DNA from: UBA1366 sp047602575
GTDB lineage: Bacteria > Bacillota > Clostridia > Oscillospirales > Ruminococcaceae
Assembly: GCA_047602575.1 (NCBI GenBank)
Contig: JASGGY010000003.1
Location: 558,001-622,000 of the forward strand
Length of the DNA: 64,000 bases
Reading direction: 5' to 3'
The translations under genes and the position numbers were made by a program. Shown piece by piece: positions 43,648 through 52,959 of this stretch. The notes beneath the pieces were generated by a model. The model was not told the origin of the DNA, did not search any database, and saw nothing but the letters and a program-made list of their open reading frames with translations. The number at the start of each line of letters is the position of its first letter. Positions within the stretch are counted from its first letter, which is position 1.

Positions 43648-44379
43648 TTACAATTCCGGCTGTTCCTCCGGCTTTGGCAGCAGGGAGGCAATCCCCGCAA
43701 TGCCGTTGACCGGCACGGAAAAGACGATTGTCATGGCTTCGGTTTTTTTGCCCTGACCGTCTATGATGGCTTCCTCAATTTTCGCGCGCGCGGCACTTTT
43801 GACCACCATCATGACCATTTCTTTTTCGGACTGGAGGGAAATGCCAAAAAATTTTTCCGCGTCCTTCAGCCCCAGACCGCGTGCATGGAGGATTGTGCCG
43901 CCCGAAGCACCGCTGCGCTTTGCCGCCTCCATGACCTCCTCGGCGTAGCCTTGGTTGGTGATGGCGATGATCAGATCGTATCCGTCCGCCGGCTTCATGG
44001 GAAAACCTCCTTCAAAATCATCGTTGTCGCAGATCTGCGCTTTGAGCTTGCGCTGACCGTGGACGTAGGAAAGCGCGTTGATCGGCATCGAGAATGCAAT
44101 CCCCTTCCCCGGCATGCCCAGACGCTCGGGATGGCTGGCTTCCTCGAGCACCAGCTCGGACATACGCTGGGGCATAACGGCGAACACCACGTCCTTTTCG
44201 GTTTCGCCCAGACCCAGATAGGACAAAATCGTCGTGCTTGCCGTACCCTTCCCATGGACGAGGTAGGCGAACGGGATTTTGTTGCGCACAAAAACCTCCG
44301 CTAAGCGTTCGCTCCCGCCCCGGTTCATCACCGTGACCACCAGCGCGAGCGCCGTGCATTGTGACTGGTCGCTGAACAT
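43648..44379 (-). CDS. Tandem P-II-like regulatory protein
   Basis: Two ferredoxin-like P-II-type domains are visible. The first (about 10-80) has ALVVTVMNRGGSERLAEVFV and HGKGTASTTILSYLGLGETE; the second (about 135-215) has YDLIIAITNQGYAEEVMEAA, HARGLGL and EKEMVMMVVK. These motifs are those of GlnB-like proteins that sense nucleotides and control transporters. It follows the DUF1538 membrane protein by 23 bp, an arrangement found elsewhere, which suggests it regulates that protein. The uridylylated Tyr of classical GlnB is not evident. Confidence 0.82.
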   Translation of the reverse strand: MFSDQSQCTALALVVTVMNRGGSERLAEVFVRNKIPFAYLVHGKGTASTTILSYLGLGETEKDVVFAVMPQRMSELVLEEASHPERLGMPGKGIAFSMPINALSYVHGQRKLKAQICDNDDFEGGFPMKPADGYDLIIAITNQGYAEEVMEAAKRSGASGGTILHARGLGLKDAEKFFGISLQSEKEMVMMVVKSAARAKIEEAIIDGQGKKTEAMTIVFSVPVNGIAGIASLLPKPEEQPEL

Positions 44380-44402
44380 GATGGCACGTTCCTTTCAATA
44401 AA

Positions 44403-46019
44403 TCAATCCGGCTCGCTGTCCGTCTGCGCGGGCGGCGGGGGTTCTTCGGCACTTAAAATACTATAATTGATGATAACACTTTTCTCGTCGGATTGCAAGC
44501 CCAAAAGGGATTCGAGCAGAACTTCCTCGGAATAGAGGTCGCCCTGCGCGGCTTCGAGGGCGGCGTTCTTTTTCAGCTTGCGGTTGTATAAAGCGCCCAG
44601 CGCCTGAATCGTGATCAGCGGCATCATCGCAACCATAGAAATAATTCCGAATGCGTCGGTCATGACATTGCCGCCCACAGCATTGCAGACGCCGATGGCA
44701 AAGGGCAGAATGAACGCCGCGGTCATGGTTCCCGCAGCCACGCCGCCGGAGTCAAAGGCGATGGCGGTAAAAATTTTCGGCGAAAATTTCATCAGCACAA
44801 GCGCAATCGCATAGCCCGGCACGACGAAATACCACAGGCTGATTCCCGTAAAAATCCGCACCACAGATAAAACCAGCCCCATGCCTACGCCGAACGACAG
44901 ACCGAACATCATCATTTTCCGCGAAATCGCGCCGCCCGTGATTTCCTCGACCTGCTTGTTTAAAACGTGCACCGCCGGCTCGGCATAAACCACAAAGAAG
45001 CCGATCAGACCGCTGAGTGGGATCAGAATCCAGTGATCGGAGCGCGCAGCGAGGGTTTCGCCGAGGTAGGTTCCCGTGGGGAGAAAGCCGATGTTGATGC
45101 CGGTCAAGAACAGTGTGATGCCCACGAGGGTATAGACCAGCCCCACGACGATGCGCACAAGCGAGGTACGCGATAATTTCAGCCGCAGAACCTGAAGCAG
45201 CAGGAAAATCACCACAATCGGCAGCAGCACGCTCAGCACGTCCTTGAACGATTTTGCCAGCCCCGCGCCGTAAAGCCGGACGACGTCGCTGATGCTGTGC
45301 GCGGCCTCCGGCGCTTCAAAGGCGTAGCCGGTTTCTGCAGAATTGAAAAAAATACCGACGATGAGAATCGCGATGACCGGTCCGATCGAGCAAAGTGCAC
45401 AGATACCGAAGCTGTCCTCCTCCGCGCTGCGGCTGCCGCGGATGGCGGAAATACCGATGCCCATTGAGAGGATGAACGGCACGGTGATCGGTCCGGTCGT
45501 CACGCCGCCGGAGTCGAACGCCACCGCCAGAAAATCCGGTGCGAACACCGCGGCAGCAATAAAAACCAGTCCGTAGGAAAGCACGAAAATCAGCGCCAGC
45601 GACAGCTGAAAAATAATGCGCAGCAGCGCGATGACAAGGAACACGCCCACCCCCGCCGCGACCGCCGCGACAAGCGTCATATTCGGCAGGGCGGGAACCT
45701 GATTGGTCAGAACCTGCAAATCCGGTTCCGCGACCGTGACGATGATGCCAAGGAAAAAGCCCGCACCGATGATCAGCCAGAGCTTGCGGGAGCGGGTCAG
45801 CTCCGCGCCGATGGCTTCTCCGATGGGGATCATGGACATTTCCGCACCCGCAGAAAACACCAGCATCCCGAACAGCAGCAGGAAAATGCTCGGCACAAAC
45901 AGCGCGAGCGTTCCGTTCGGGATGGGGACAAGCGTCATGTGCAGCGCGAAAATGATCACGCAGAGCGGCAGCACCGACAGGGCTGCTTCTTTTAACTGGC
46001 GCAGGACGGTTTGATTCAT
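44403..46019 (-). CDS. DUF1538 membrane protein, putative transporter
   Basis: The 538-aa protein has about 12-14 hydrophobic segments in two homologous halves. Each half carries the DUF1538 signature FDSGGVTTGPITVPFILSMG or FDSGGVAAGTMTAAFILPFA, followed by a conserved DSFG or DAFG. The ATG at 46,019 follows GGAAGGAG; an upstream in-frame extension crosses the promoter and is rejected. Function is unproven. Its P-II-like partner downstream implies a nucleotide- or ion-regulated transporter. Confidence 0.87.
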   Translation of the reverse strand: MNQTVLRQLKEAALSVLPLCVIIFALHMTLVPIPNGTLALFVPSIFLLLFGMLVFSAGAEMSMIPIGEAIGAELTRSRKLWLIIGAGFFLGIIVTVAEPDLQVLTNQVPALPNMTLVAAVAAGVGVFLVIALLRIIFQLSLALIFVLSYGLVFIAAAVFAPDFLAVAFDSGGVTTGPITVPFILSMGIGISAIRGSRSAEEDSFGICALCSIGPVIAILIVGIFFNSAETGYAFEAPEAAHSISDVVRLYGAGLAKSFKDVLSVLLPIVVIFLLLQVLRLKLSRTSLVRIVVGLVYTLVGITLFLTGINIGFLPTGTYLGETLAARSDHWILIPLSGLIGFFVVYAEPAVHVLNKQVEEITGGAISRKMMMFGLSFGVGMGLVLSVVRIFTGISLWYFVVPGYAIALVLMKFSPKIFTAIAFDSGGVAAGTMTAAFILPFAIGVCNAVGGNVMTDAFGIISMVAMMPLITIQALGALYNRKLKKNAALEAAQGDLYSEEVLLESLLGLQSDEKSVIINYSILSAEEPPPPAQTDSEPD

Positions 46020-46115
46020 TGGCACTCCTTCCGGTTGGATTCGTGCGGGCGTATAATTATGCGTTGTTGCGCAGTATGTTTGAATAAATATTTGATTGTG
46101 AATGCTCTTTTTATT

Positions 46116-46144
46116 ATTATACCAGAAAAATGCGGATTTGTCAA
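46116..46144 (-). promoter_or_regulatory. Consensus promoter of the DUF1538/P-II operon
   Basis: Minus-strand TTGACA (46,139-46,144), 17-bp spacer, TATAAT (46,116-46,121): perfect hexamers and spacing, with a leader of about 100 nt. Confidence 0.75.
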
Positions 46145-46218
46145 GCCGGAAGCGGGAATTGTTATACATTCATACAATTGATTTGAGAAAAAATACATTC
46201 GCTTCTGTAAATAAAAAA

Positions 46219-46241
46219 CTGCCGGTCTTTGAAACCGGCAG
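46219..46241 (-). terminator. Terminator of the phospholipase C-like gene
   Basis: Minus-strand CTGCCGGT, 7-base loop, ACCGGCAG, then TTTTTTATTTA. It lies about 150 bp after the stop. Confidence 0.8.
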
Positions 46242-46330
46242 CTTTAGGCAGAAGATAACTTACATCACAATCTGTAAATTCGCAAAATGAAAACCGATTC
46301 AACCCGCTTAAAATAGCATAGGTATTACCC

Positions 46331-46391
46331 AGAAAACAATGGATTCCCGGCGTGTCATTGCTGGCGCGTGCGGGTGAACCCCTCTGACGAA
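46331..46391 (-). repeat. Possible decayed copy of the dispersed repeat
   Basis: AAAACAATGGATTCC and CCCTCTGACGAAG resemble the ends of copy 4 (AAAACAATGGGTTTCC and CCCTCTGACTAAG) at about the right distance, but the central palindrome is lost. The rest of the 374-bp gap 46,020-46,393 holds only the promoter and terminator listed. Confidence 0.3.
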
Positions 46392-46393
46392 GG

Positions 46394-47527
46394 TTATATT
46401 CGCCCCAGCTTCCAGTTCTGACCATCATTTTCGGGTTGGAAGCGCACAAAATGCGGGACAGGGTAGTCTTGCAGCACACGTTTGAAGCGCGGCGACAGCG
46501 ACAGTCGGAATATGCCCGCACCGCGCGCGGTGAAACGGAAGCGCGCCGGATGCCCGCCCGCCGTGAGCCGCCCGAAAAAGTCCGCAGACAGCGCGGCCAG
46601 CTCGCTTTCGAGCGTGTAGCTGCCGTCTGCGCGCAGGTGCGCGGTCAGGCGCATGGCTTCGGCGCGGTTTTGCCGCGTGGCGCAAACCACATCGCCGTCC
46701 GCGTCCAGCGACAACGCGCAGCTGTTCCGCGCCCCGAACAGCACAAATTCCACACCGTCCGGAACACAATCCGTGCTCTCCGCCCGAACGGACGCACGGT
46801 AGAGCTTTAACAGCATCCGTGCCGTGGCGCGCACCGCCGCAGGCAAGCCGGCTTCCAGAACGCGCGCAAACCGCGCGGGGTCACGGCTCAGCACATCCGC
46901 GCCGAAACACGACGACGCTTCCGCGAGCGCATTCGCCATCGGCAGCGGCGAACAGCTGTCCTCCTGCACCGTGCAAGCTGCACCGATCCCGCGCACCCGC
47001 CCTGCAAACGGCTCGAAATGCTCCTCCGCGTAGCGCTCGTAAGCGAAGTGCGGGTTGGTCGCCTTTGCGGCGTAACCGATGCCAGCGGAATGCGCCGTGC
47101 AGCCTGCATCGCACAGAAAATGCGCCGCGCGCCCGGCAAAATACGCGCCGCGTTCGGGCTTACCGCTTTTGAAAAACGAAAGCGCGGCGGTGTAATTTTC
47201 CTCCAGCATCGTGCCGGCGCTTTTGGCAAAACTGCCGAAGCGGTTCTTGTAATAACCCGCCGTCGGCTTTTTGGGGCGAAAACGCCCGCCGGCGGGATTG
47301 CGGCGCGCGCAGTAATAATGTATCCCCGCGCCGCTGTCCGGATCGCCCAGCACATCCGGATCGGTCGCGCCGCGGTACAGCGATGCCGCGTTGGGTTCAT
47401 AAAAACGGTAGGCCTGCGGGAAGCCGTCGCTTTTGAGCAGTTCCAACGCCTGTTCGCACAGGAAAACGTGGGTGTTTTTAAACCACGCCTGCGCGATCAA
47501 CGGCACAAATGGATTGTAAAACCGCAT
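46394..47527 (-). CDS. Zinc-dependent phospholipase C-like protein
   Basis: The 377-aa protein has the helical metal-site pattern of the zinc-dependent phospholipase C family: TH near residue 20 (WFKNTHVFLCEQALELL), DPD-type Asp (ATDPDVLGD), YFAGRAAHFLCDAGCTAHSAG (about 131-151) and ERYAEEHFEPFAG. The conserved His and Asp residues could bind the zinc ions. Residues past about 245 form a beta-rich domain of uncertain type. No signal peptide is seen, unlike secreted toxins. Possible lipid- or phosphoester-cleaving enzyme, with activity uncertain. Confidence 0.75.
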   Translation of the reverse strand: MRFYNPFVPLIAQAWFKNTHVFLCEQALELLKSDGFPQAYRFYEPNAASLYRGATDPDVLGDPDSGAGIHYYCARRNPAGGRFRPKKPTAGYYKNRFGSFAKSAGTMLEENYTAALSFFKSGKPERGAYFAGRAAHFLCDAGCTAHSAGIGYAAKATNPHFAYERYAEEHFEPFAGRVRGIGAACTVQEDSCSPLPMANALAEASSCFGADVLSRDPARFARVLEAGLPAAVRATARMLLKLYRASVRAESTDCVPDGVEFVLFGARNSCALSLDADGDVVCATRQNRAEAMRLTAHLRADGSYTLESELAALSADFFGRLTAGGHPARFRFTARGAGIFRLSLSPRFKRVLQDYPVPHFVRFQPENDGQNWKLGRI

Positions 47528-47582
47528 GGATTGTCCCTCCGTTCCGAAATGCCTGTAAAGCTCTATGCCTTTACTAAAAAAG

Positions 47583-47606
47583 AAAACCGCGCAAAATGGC
47601 GGTTTT
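47583..47606. terminator. Intrinsic terminator in the gap 47,528-47,732
   Basis: AAAACCGC and GCGGTTTT form an 8-bp stem with T7 on plus and a T-rich stretch on minus. It would end the flavin reductase operon about 130 bp after its stop. A second GC-rich inverted repeat without a T-tract lies at 47,670-47,707. Confidence 0.6.
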
Positions 47607-47732
47607 TTTCATGTAAATTCCGTTTGAAATCGGACTAGCCTGTCAAGCTTTTCGCCTTTACACTTTGAACCGCCCCGGGATTCTAGTATATGGAATTCCC
47701 GCGGCGGCTATGCCGAAAAAGATAAGGGCGGG

Positions 47733-48326
47733 TTATTTTTTTCGCTTGCGCGCAGACTTTTTTACCGAAAATCCGAAGGTGCCGAGCTGTTCCCCCAGTG
47801 CAAAATACGCGCCGTGGGCATAGGCAAGCAGCTGCGCTTTGTCAAGCTCCAGCTTTCCGGCGGCGTTGAGTAGGCGGCTCTGCACGCTGACCGCCGCGAT
47901 GTCCGCGAGAAACATCGTGTGTGAGCCCAGCGAAAGCTTGTCGGTGACGACGCACTCCAGACTCACCGGCGCGCTGTCGAGAATGGGCGCTTCCACCGAC
48001 GACGCAAGTGACACGCTAAGACCGAGCGTTTTCAGCTTGTCCGTATCCCGTCCGGAACGCACACCGCAGAAATCCACCGCTTTGAGCAGCCCAACGGTCG
48101 GCAGATTGATCACGAACGCACCCGTCTGCTCGATCAGCGGGTAGGAAAAGCGCTCCGGCCGCAGGGAGATATAGGTTTTCGGCGGAATGGTGCAGAGAAT
48201 CCCCGTCCACGCGACGGTGAGTATGTTGGGGTTTTCCATGCTGCCGCAGGTCACGAGCGCCGGCGGCACGGGTGCAAGCAGCGCGCTGCCTTTCCAGACA
48301 GTGCGCGGCGTTTGTGATTCGGTCAT
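47733..48326 (-). CDS. Flavin reductase-like FMN-binding protein
   Basis: The 197-aa sequence (KGSALLAPVPPALVTCGSME, NPNILTVAWTGILCTIPPKT, YISLRPERFSYPLIEQTGAF, VINLP) is the FMN-binding split-barrel of the flavin reductase/DIM6-NTAB family, common in anaerobes. It lacks any rubredoxin or other extra domain. The substrate is unknown. Its ATG directly abuts the stop of the upstream membrane gene, so the two are translated as a unit. Confidence 0.9.
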   Translation of the reverse strand: MTESQTPRTVWKGSALLAPVPPALVTCGSMENPNILTVAWTGILCTIPPKTYISLRPERFSYPLIEQTGAFVINLPTVGLLKAVDFCGVRSGRDTDKLKTLGLSVSLASSVEAPILDSAPVSLECVVTDKLSLGSHTMFLADIAAVSVQSRLLNAAGKLELDKAQLLAYAHGAYFALGEQLGTFGFSVKKSARKRKK

Positions 48327-48698
48327 TTACTGTACATCCTTTTTTTCGCAGCCGGTGAAATCTGATTTCCCGAGCCGGTTCATCAGCGTGTTATAGTCGC
48401 GGTACAATGCCTGCGTTTGGTTTTCGAGAAAATAATAGTGCGCGATGTAGGGCGCAAGCAGGCACAGTAGCGCCGCGGTAAGGACGTAAAGCCCCGCCAG
48501 TGCGCTGAGCGCCGCAGCCACCGCACAGCCCGCGGTCGTCAGCGCGAACAGCACAAGGATGATCAGGTGCGCGAGCCGCTCATGCTGGATAAAGGCGGTT
48601 TGCCTGAGGTGATTCTCGAGCAGTACCTGCGCGTCGCAGTCCTCCCGCGCAAGCTGTGCGCGCAGATACGCGCGGTATGCGAGGATGTATCGTTTCAT
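48327..48698 (-). CDS. Small two-pass membrane protein (123 aa)
   Basis: Function unknown. Two hydrophobic segments (LIILVLFALTTAGCAVAAAL and LYVLTAALLCLLAPYIAHYY) separate a basic/acidic N-terminus from a short polar C-terminus with a YRDYNTLMNRLG motif. It is the middle gene of a three-gene minus-strand operon (95-aa protein, this, flavin reductase) with gaps of 13 and 0 bp. Confidence 0.7.
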   Translation of the reverse strand: MKRYILAYRAYLRAQLAREDCDAQVLLENHLRQTAFIQHERLAHLIILVLFALTTAGCAVAAALSALAGLYVLTAALLCLLAPYIAHYYFLENQTQALYRDYNTLMNRLGKSDFTGCEKKDVQ

Positions 48699-48711
48699 CG
48701 TTCCCTCCGCG

Positions 48712-48999
48712 TCAAAGCTTGATCAGCTCAGCTTCCTCGATGGTGATGGCGGAAGCTTTTTCTTCTTCGTGTGCGGCGCGCACGGCATCGACTTGTTTGC
48801 TGACTTGTTTTTTCGCCAGCTGCTCGGTCACTGCCCTTGCTGCGGCGTGGATTTTCTTATAATTTCCAGAAAAACGAGTCGTGTAAGATTTTTTACTCTT
48901 GGTTTTTTTCGGATGCCTTGTGACCGCCAGCGCCAGGATCGCCGACACCGCCGGCACAGCCGCCGTAAAAGCCGTCGCTTTCCATTTGAGATTCTTCAT
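48712..48999 (-). CDS. Small protein with an N-terminal membrane anchor (95 aa)
   Basis: Function unknown. One N-terminal hydrophobic helix (ATAFTAAVPAVSAILALAV) is followed by a very basic stretch (RHPKKTKSKKSYTTR) and an amphipathic helix (IHAAARAVTEQLAKKQVSKQ). The C-terminus is acidic. First gene of its operon. It may be a secreted or anchored peptide; no family is recognised. Confidence 0.65.
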   Translation of the reverse strand: MKNLKWKATAFTAAVPAVSAILALAVTRHPKKTKSKKSYTTRFSGNYKKIHAAARAVTEQLAKKQVSKQVDAVRAAHEEEKASAITIEEAELIKL

Positions 49000-49083
49000 C
49001 GCGCACCTCCGCTTTTTGATCTATCTTGATTATAAACCATTTCCGCTGATTTTGCAACCCTGTCTTTTTACGGGGATACACAA

Positions 49084-49109
49084 AAAACCCGTCCAGACGG
49101 ACGGGTTTT
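49084..49109 (-). terminator. Terminator of the pilin gene
   Basis: AAAACCCGTCC, loop AGAC, GGACGGGTTTT: a perfect 11-bp stem. The minus strand continues with a T-tract, ending the pilin transcript 30 bp after its stop. Confidence 0.8.
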
Positions 49110-49138
49110 CATTGTTTGATTGATAGCGTGACTGGTTA

Positions 49139-49618
49139 TTATGCGTTTGCTTTATCCGTAGTAGACGGAGTAAGATTGGCAATAGAGTCATCTGATTTGC
49201 CGTCTGCAACCACAGGATAGCTGCCTACATAAAGACTATCTTCGCCTTTTGAATAGAGCGTACAGGTCGGAACACTGCCATCGGCAATTGTTACTTTCCA
49301 GTAAATATCCGTTGAGTTTTCGTCAACGAGAGCCTGGATTGAGCTGAGAACGTCAGTTGCGTCATAACCAGCTGTCACACCAGCAGCTGCGTAATAATAA
49401 GTATCCGCGTCTACTTCCTGATCTTTTGCCAGCTGTCCTGCGCAGAAGTCCTTGGCATTGTTGTAGATTGATTTTGCACCTGCGTTTGCGGTGTCGATTT
49501 TAGCGTTGGTGATGTACTGGATGAGGTTGGGGATCAGCAGTGCTGCCAAGATACCAATGATTGCGATAACCACAATCAGTTCGATGAGGGTGAAACCTTT
49601 TTTTGTTGACTTCTTCAT
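49139..49618 (-). CDS. pilA: Type IV major pilin-like protein
   Basis: The 159-aa prepilin has a short basic leader MKKSTKKG, then FTLIELIVVIAIIGILAALL, with cleavage expected after Gly8, methylatable Phe9 and Glu at +5. The globular part is acidic and Thr/Ala-rich, with two cysteines (DFCAGQ, PTCTLY) that could form a disulfide. It has a perfect consensus promoter and a separate terminator, as expected for an abundant structural subunit. It lies downstream of pilT and pilB on the same strand but is transcribed alone. Major pilin is inferred from size and promoter strength. Confidence 0.9.
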   Translation of the reverse strand: MKKSTKKGFTLIELIVVIAIIGILAALLIPNLIQYITNAKIDTANAGAKSIYNNAKDFCAGQLAKDQEVDADTYYYAAAGVTAGYDATDVLSSIQALVDENSTDIYWKVTIADGSVPTCTLYSKGEDSLYVGSYPVVADGKSDDSIANLTPSTTDKANA

Positions 49619-49971
49619 AACAGAAATCCCTCCATAATAATTGATTATAAAAGCGCTGCGGTGTTTCCGCGAGCATCTTTTCAGAAAATTATGATATTTT
49701 TATGAACGAAGTGCGTGTTGTTTGGCTCTTCTGTCCACGCTTTTATTATAATCCTTCAGGCTTTAATTGTCAATCGCATTTCCTTTATTGTAACCGCCCT
49801 GTAACTAATTTTGCCTTTTTGCTATTTGCTCCTTGTGAATCAAACTATTTTATAGCGTTTTGCACAAATAAATATTTCTGAATGTCCGAAAATTTTCAAA
49901 TGTTAAAATTTTTGACTCATCTTCGAAATTTACCGTGTTTTGTTAATTTCTTTATCATTTCGCTTGTTCTG
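49619..49971 (-). other. 353-bp non-coding leader region upstream of pilA
   Basis: AT-rich. On minus it holds the consensus pilA promoter (49,745-49,773) and a leader of about 115 nt before the start codon, with a ribosome binding site GGAGG. The remaining bases toward pilT show no gene or clear structure. Confidence 0.6.
49745..49773 (-). promoter_or_regulatory. Perfect consensus sigma-A promoter of pilA
   Basis: Minus-strand TTGACA (49,768-49,773), 17-bp spacer, TATAAT (49,745-49,750). Confidence 0.8.
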
Positions 49972-51042
49972 TCACATCGCCGATGCGAGATGCCGTCTAA
50001 GCTCCTGTGCGCTCAGGCAACGGTCATAAGCGGTGTCAAGCGATATCACCTGTTCCTTGACAAGGCGTGCGAGCTCCTGATCGAGAGTCTGCATACCGTA
50101 CTGCTTTCCGGTCTGCATTGCCGAGCTGATGAGATGCACCTTGTCGTCGCGGATCATGGCGCGCACGGAGTCGGTGGCGTTGAGAATCTCACAGCAAGCC
50201 ACACGCTTTAAGTTGTCGAGCGTCGGGCAGAGCGTCTGGGTACAGATGCCGACTAGGACGGAAGCGAGCTGGGTGCGGATCTGGTGCTGCTGGTGGGCGG
50301 GGAACACGTCGATGATACGGTCGATGGTGGAAGCCGCGTCGGTGGTGTGCAGGGTGGACATGACGAGGTGTCCGGTTTCCGCGGCGGTGATCGCCGCTTC
50401 GACGGTTTCGTAGTCGCGCATTTCTCCGACGAGGATGATATCTGGGTCTTCACGCAGCGCGGCGCGCAAAGCCAGCGAAAAGCTCGGTACATCCTGACCG
50501 ATCTCACGCTGGTTGACCATGCAGCGCTTATGACCGTGCATATACTCGATCGGGTCTTCGACGGTGATAATGTGGACGGATTTGTTGATGTTAATGTGGT
50601 CAATCATCGCGGCAAGGGTTGTGGATTTGCCCGAGCCGGTCGGTCCGGTGACAAGCACAAGCCCTCTCGGGCGCATGGAAAAATCCGCAAGCACGGGCGG
50701 AAGATTCAGATCCGCGAGCGTTGGGATGTCGTTGCGCAGCAGACGGATGGCGACTGCGGTGTTTCCGCGCTGGCGATAAACGTTGACTCTGTGCCGGAAG
50801 CCGCGGCGGGAAACGTAAGTAAAGTCAGTGTCGATATGTTCCTTGATCGATTTTTTCTGCGCATCGCTGCACATAGAATCGCAGATCTTCAACACGTCGA
50901 TTTCCGTGATTTCCGGATAGGACGACAGCTTGCGCAGACTTCCTCCCTGACGTACAATGGGCTGGATGGACACGGTGAAATGCAGGTCGGAGCATCCCAG
51001 CGCGCGCGCCTCGTCGAGAATTTTATCGATATCAATGGACAT
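49972..51042 (-). CDS. pilT: Type IV pilus retraction ATPase PilT
   Basis: Hexameric ATPase that powers pilus retraction. The 356-aa protein has Walker A GPTGSGKSTTLAAMID, the Asp box ITVEDPIEYMH, Walker B DIILVGEMRDYETVEAAITA and the His box TGHLVMSTLHTTDAASTIDR. The start at 51,042 has AAAGGA nine bases upstream; the longer MML start is crowded against it. It lies 68 bp after pilB on the same strand, so both motors are likely cotranscribed. Presence of PilT implies a retractile pilus. Confidence 0.95.
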   Translation of the reverse strand: MSIDIDKILDEARALGCSDLHFTVSIQPIVRQGGSLRKLSSYPEITEIDVLKICDSMCSDAQKKSIKEHIDTDFTYVSRRGFRHRVNVYRQRGNTAVAIRLLRNDIPTLADLNLPPVLADFSMRPRGLVLVTGPTGSGKSTTLAAMIDHININKSVHIITVEDPIEYMHGHKRCMVNQREIGQDVPSFSLALRAALREDPDIILVGEMRDYETVEAAITAAETGHLVMSTLHTTDAASTIDRIIDVFPAHQQHQIRTQLASVLVGICTQTLCPTLDNLKRVACCEILNATDSVRAMIRDDKVHLISSAMQTGKQYGMQTLDQELARLVKEQVISLDTAYDRCLSAQELRRHLASAM

Positions 51043-51110
51043 GAGCATCATTCCTTTCTTTTCTATCAGAAAAACCGGTTCGCGCCGGTAAAACGCACGC
51101 TGTGTAAGCG

Positions 51111-52793
51111 TTACACCGCATAGGTCACACGGATCAGCTCAGCCATGGTCGATCTGCCGTTCTGGACAAGCTCGGACACGTTGTCACGCAGAAGCTTTGT
51201 GCCTTCCTCTTTGGCAAGGGCTTCGATGGCATCGGATTTCGCACCGCTGGCGATGAGCGAGGTCATTGCCGGTGTCGCGAGCAGAATCTCGTGGATGGCG
51301 GTTCTGCCGCGGTAGCCGGTGTTGTTGCATTGTTCGCAGCCGCAGGCATCGTAGATTATGATACCGGAGGAAATGCCCATCAGCTCGTCTTCCGCCGGGG
51401 TTGACATACGCGGTTTTTTACAATTGTTACAAAGCACCTTTGCCAGACGCTGAGCCACGATGCCGATGAGCGAAGTCGCAACCATGTACGCCGGCACACC
51501 CATGTCCACCAGACGTGTAATTGTGGATGCCGCGTCGTTGGTATGCAGGGTTGAGAGCACCAAGTGTCCGGTGATTGCGGCACGGATTGCGATCTCGGCG
51601 GTTTCCTGGTCGCGCATTTCTCCGATCATGACGATGTCGGGGTCCTGACGCAGAATCGAGCGGAGCGCGGCGGCAAAGGTCATGCCCGCCTTCACGTTCA
51701 CCTGGCACTGGTTGATGCCGTCAACGGCTTTCTCGACAGGGTCCTCGACAGTGATGACGTTGACATCCGGCTTTGCAAGCTCACCGAGCGCCGCATAGAG
51801 CGTGGTGGTTTTACCGGAACCGGTCGGTCCCGTGACGAGCATTACGCCCTGCGGAACTTTCAGCATATCGGCAAATTTTATATAGTTGTAAGCGTTCATG
51901 CCGAGGTCGGTGATTTTTCTGACCGACACATCGCCGGTGGAAAGGATACGGATTACGACTTTTTCGCCATAAACCGTCGGCAGGTTGGACACACGCAGGT
52001 CAAGGTGTGTTCCGTCCACATCCTGGGAAAAACGTCCGTCCTGCGGAACACGCTTTTCGGCGATGTTCATGCCGCTGACGATTTTAAAGCGCGTGATCAG
52101 CGGCGTATGGATTGCCGGCGAAATGGACTCCATCATTTCGGTCAGGTCACCGTTGATACGCACACGGATGCGGGTGTATTTTTTAAACGGCTCGATATGG
52201 ATGTCGGTGGCATCCTTTCGGAAGGCGTTCTCAATGATGGAGGACGCAAGCTTAACGATCGGGGCATTTTCGATGCGGTCGCCGGTTAGATCGATGCTAT
52301 CGAGAGCGGCAACCTCCTCCTCGAGCTCTTTGTTCACGTCGTCCACCACGTTGTCAATGACGCCGGCGGAATAGAGCTTACCGATCATACTGCTGATTGA
52401 GGATTTTGTTGCAAGCACCGGTACGACGTTGCAGCCGGTCGCCGCGCGGACATCCTCAAAGATATAGAAATTGGATGGGTCATTTGTGGCGACGGTAATG
52501 CGCTTTCCCATGACACTGATCGCGACGAGGTTGTATTTACGTGCCAGCGCTTCGGGAATTTTCCGAACGATTTCCATGTCAAATTCAACACTTCTCAGAT
52601 CCACATAGGGAACGTTGAGCCGTTCGGCGAGCACAATGGCAAACTGTTCGTCCGACACATAGCCCATTTCGACGATCACGTCGCCGAACAGTCTGCCCTT
52701 CTGCTCTTTTTGCCGCTCAAGTATTTTCTGCAGCTGTTCTTCGGTAATGAGATTTTTTTCAATCAGGTACTGCCCGATCGGTCCGTTCTTCAC
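51111..52793 (-). CDS. pilB: Type IV pilus assembly ATPase PilB
   Basis: Cytoplasmic motor for pilus extension (GspE family). The 560-aa protein starts with GTG and has an N-terminal MshEN-like domain (IGQYLIEKNLITEEQLQKIL), a type known to bind c-di-GMP in some PilB homologues. Then come Walker A GPTGSGKTTTLYAALG, Asp box ITVEDPVEKAVDG, Walker B DIVMIGEMRDQETAE and a four-Cys zinc site (LCNNCKKP, CGCEQCNNTGYRGR). It runs divergently from pilD. Confidence 0.95.
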   Translation of the reverse strand: MKNGPIGQYLIEKNLITEEQLQKILERQKEQKGRLFGDVIVEMGYVSDEQFAIVLAERLNVPYVDLRSVEFDMEIVRKIPEALARKYNLVAISVMGKRITVATNDPSNFYIFEDVRAATGCNVVPVLATKSSISSMIGKLYSAGVIDNVVDDVNKELEEEVAALDSIDLTGDRIENAPIVKLASSIIENAFRKDATDIHIEPFKKYTRIRVRINGDLTEMMESISPAIHTPLITRFKIVSGMNIAEKRVPQDGRFSQDVDGTHLDLRVSNLPTVYGEKVVIRILSTGDVSVRKITDLGMNAYNYIKFADMLKVPQGVMLVTGPTGSGKTTTLYAALGELAKPDVNVITVEDPVEKAVDGINQCQVNVKAGMTFAAALRSILRQDPDIVMIGEMRDQETAEIAIRAAITGHLVLSTLHTNDAASTITRLVDMGVPAYMVATSLIGIVAQRLAKVLCNNCKKPRMSTPAEDELMGISSGIIIYDACGCEQCNNTGYRGRTAIHEILLATPAMTSLIASGAKSDAIEALAKEEGTKLLRDNVSELVQNGRSTMAELIRVTYAV

Positions 52794-52878
52794 GGTTCAT
52801 CATCCTCTTTCTTGTCCTCGCACTTGGTCGGTTATTTTTTATATCCTCCGGATTTGTCGGGAAAATATTTTTTCGCTC

Positions 52879-52907
52879 TTGTACAACGCGTCCGGATATG
52901 GTATGAT
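52879..52907 (+). promoter_or_regulatory. Sigma-A promoter of pilD
   Basis: TTGTAC (52,879-52,884), 17-bp spacer, TATGAT (52,902-52,907), 52 bp before the ATG. Confidence 0.55.
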
Positions 52908-52959
52908 TACATTGACAAAAATACGCGCAGCACGCTGCGCAAGGAAAGGTCGTACACGC

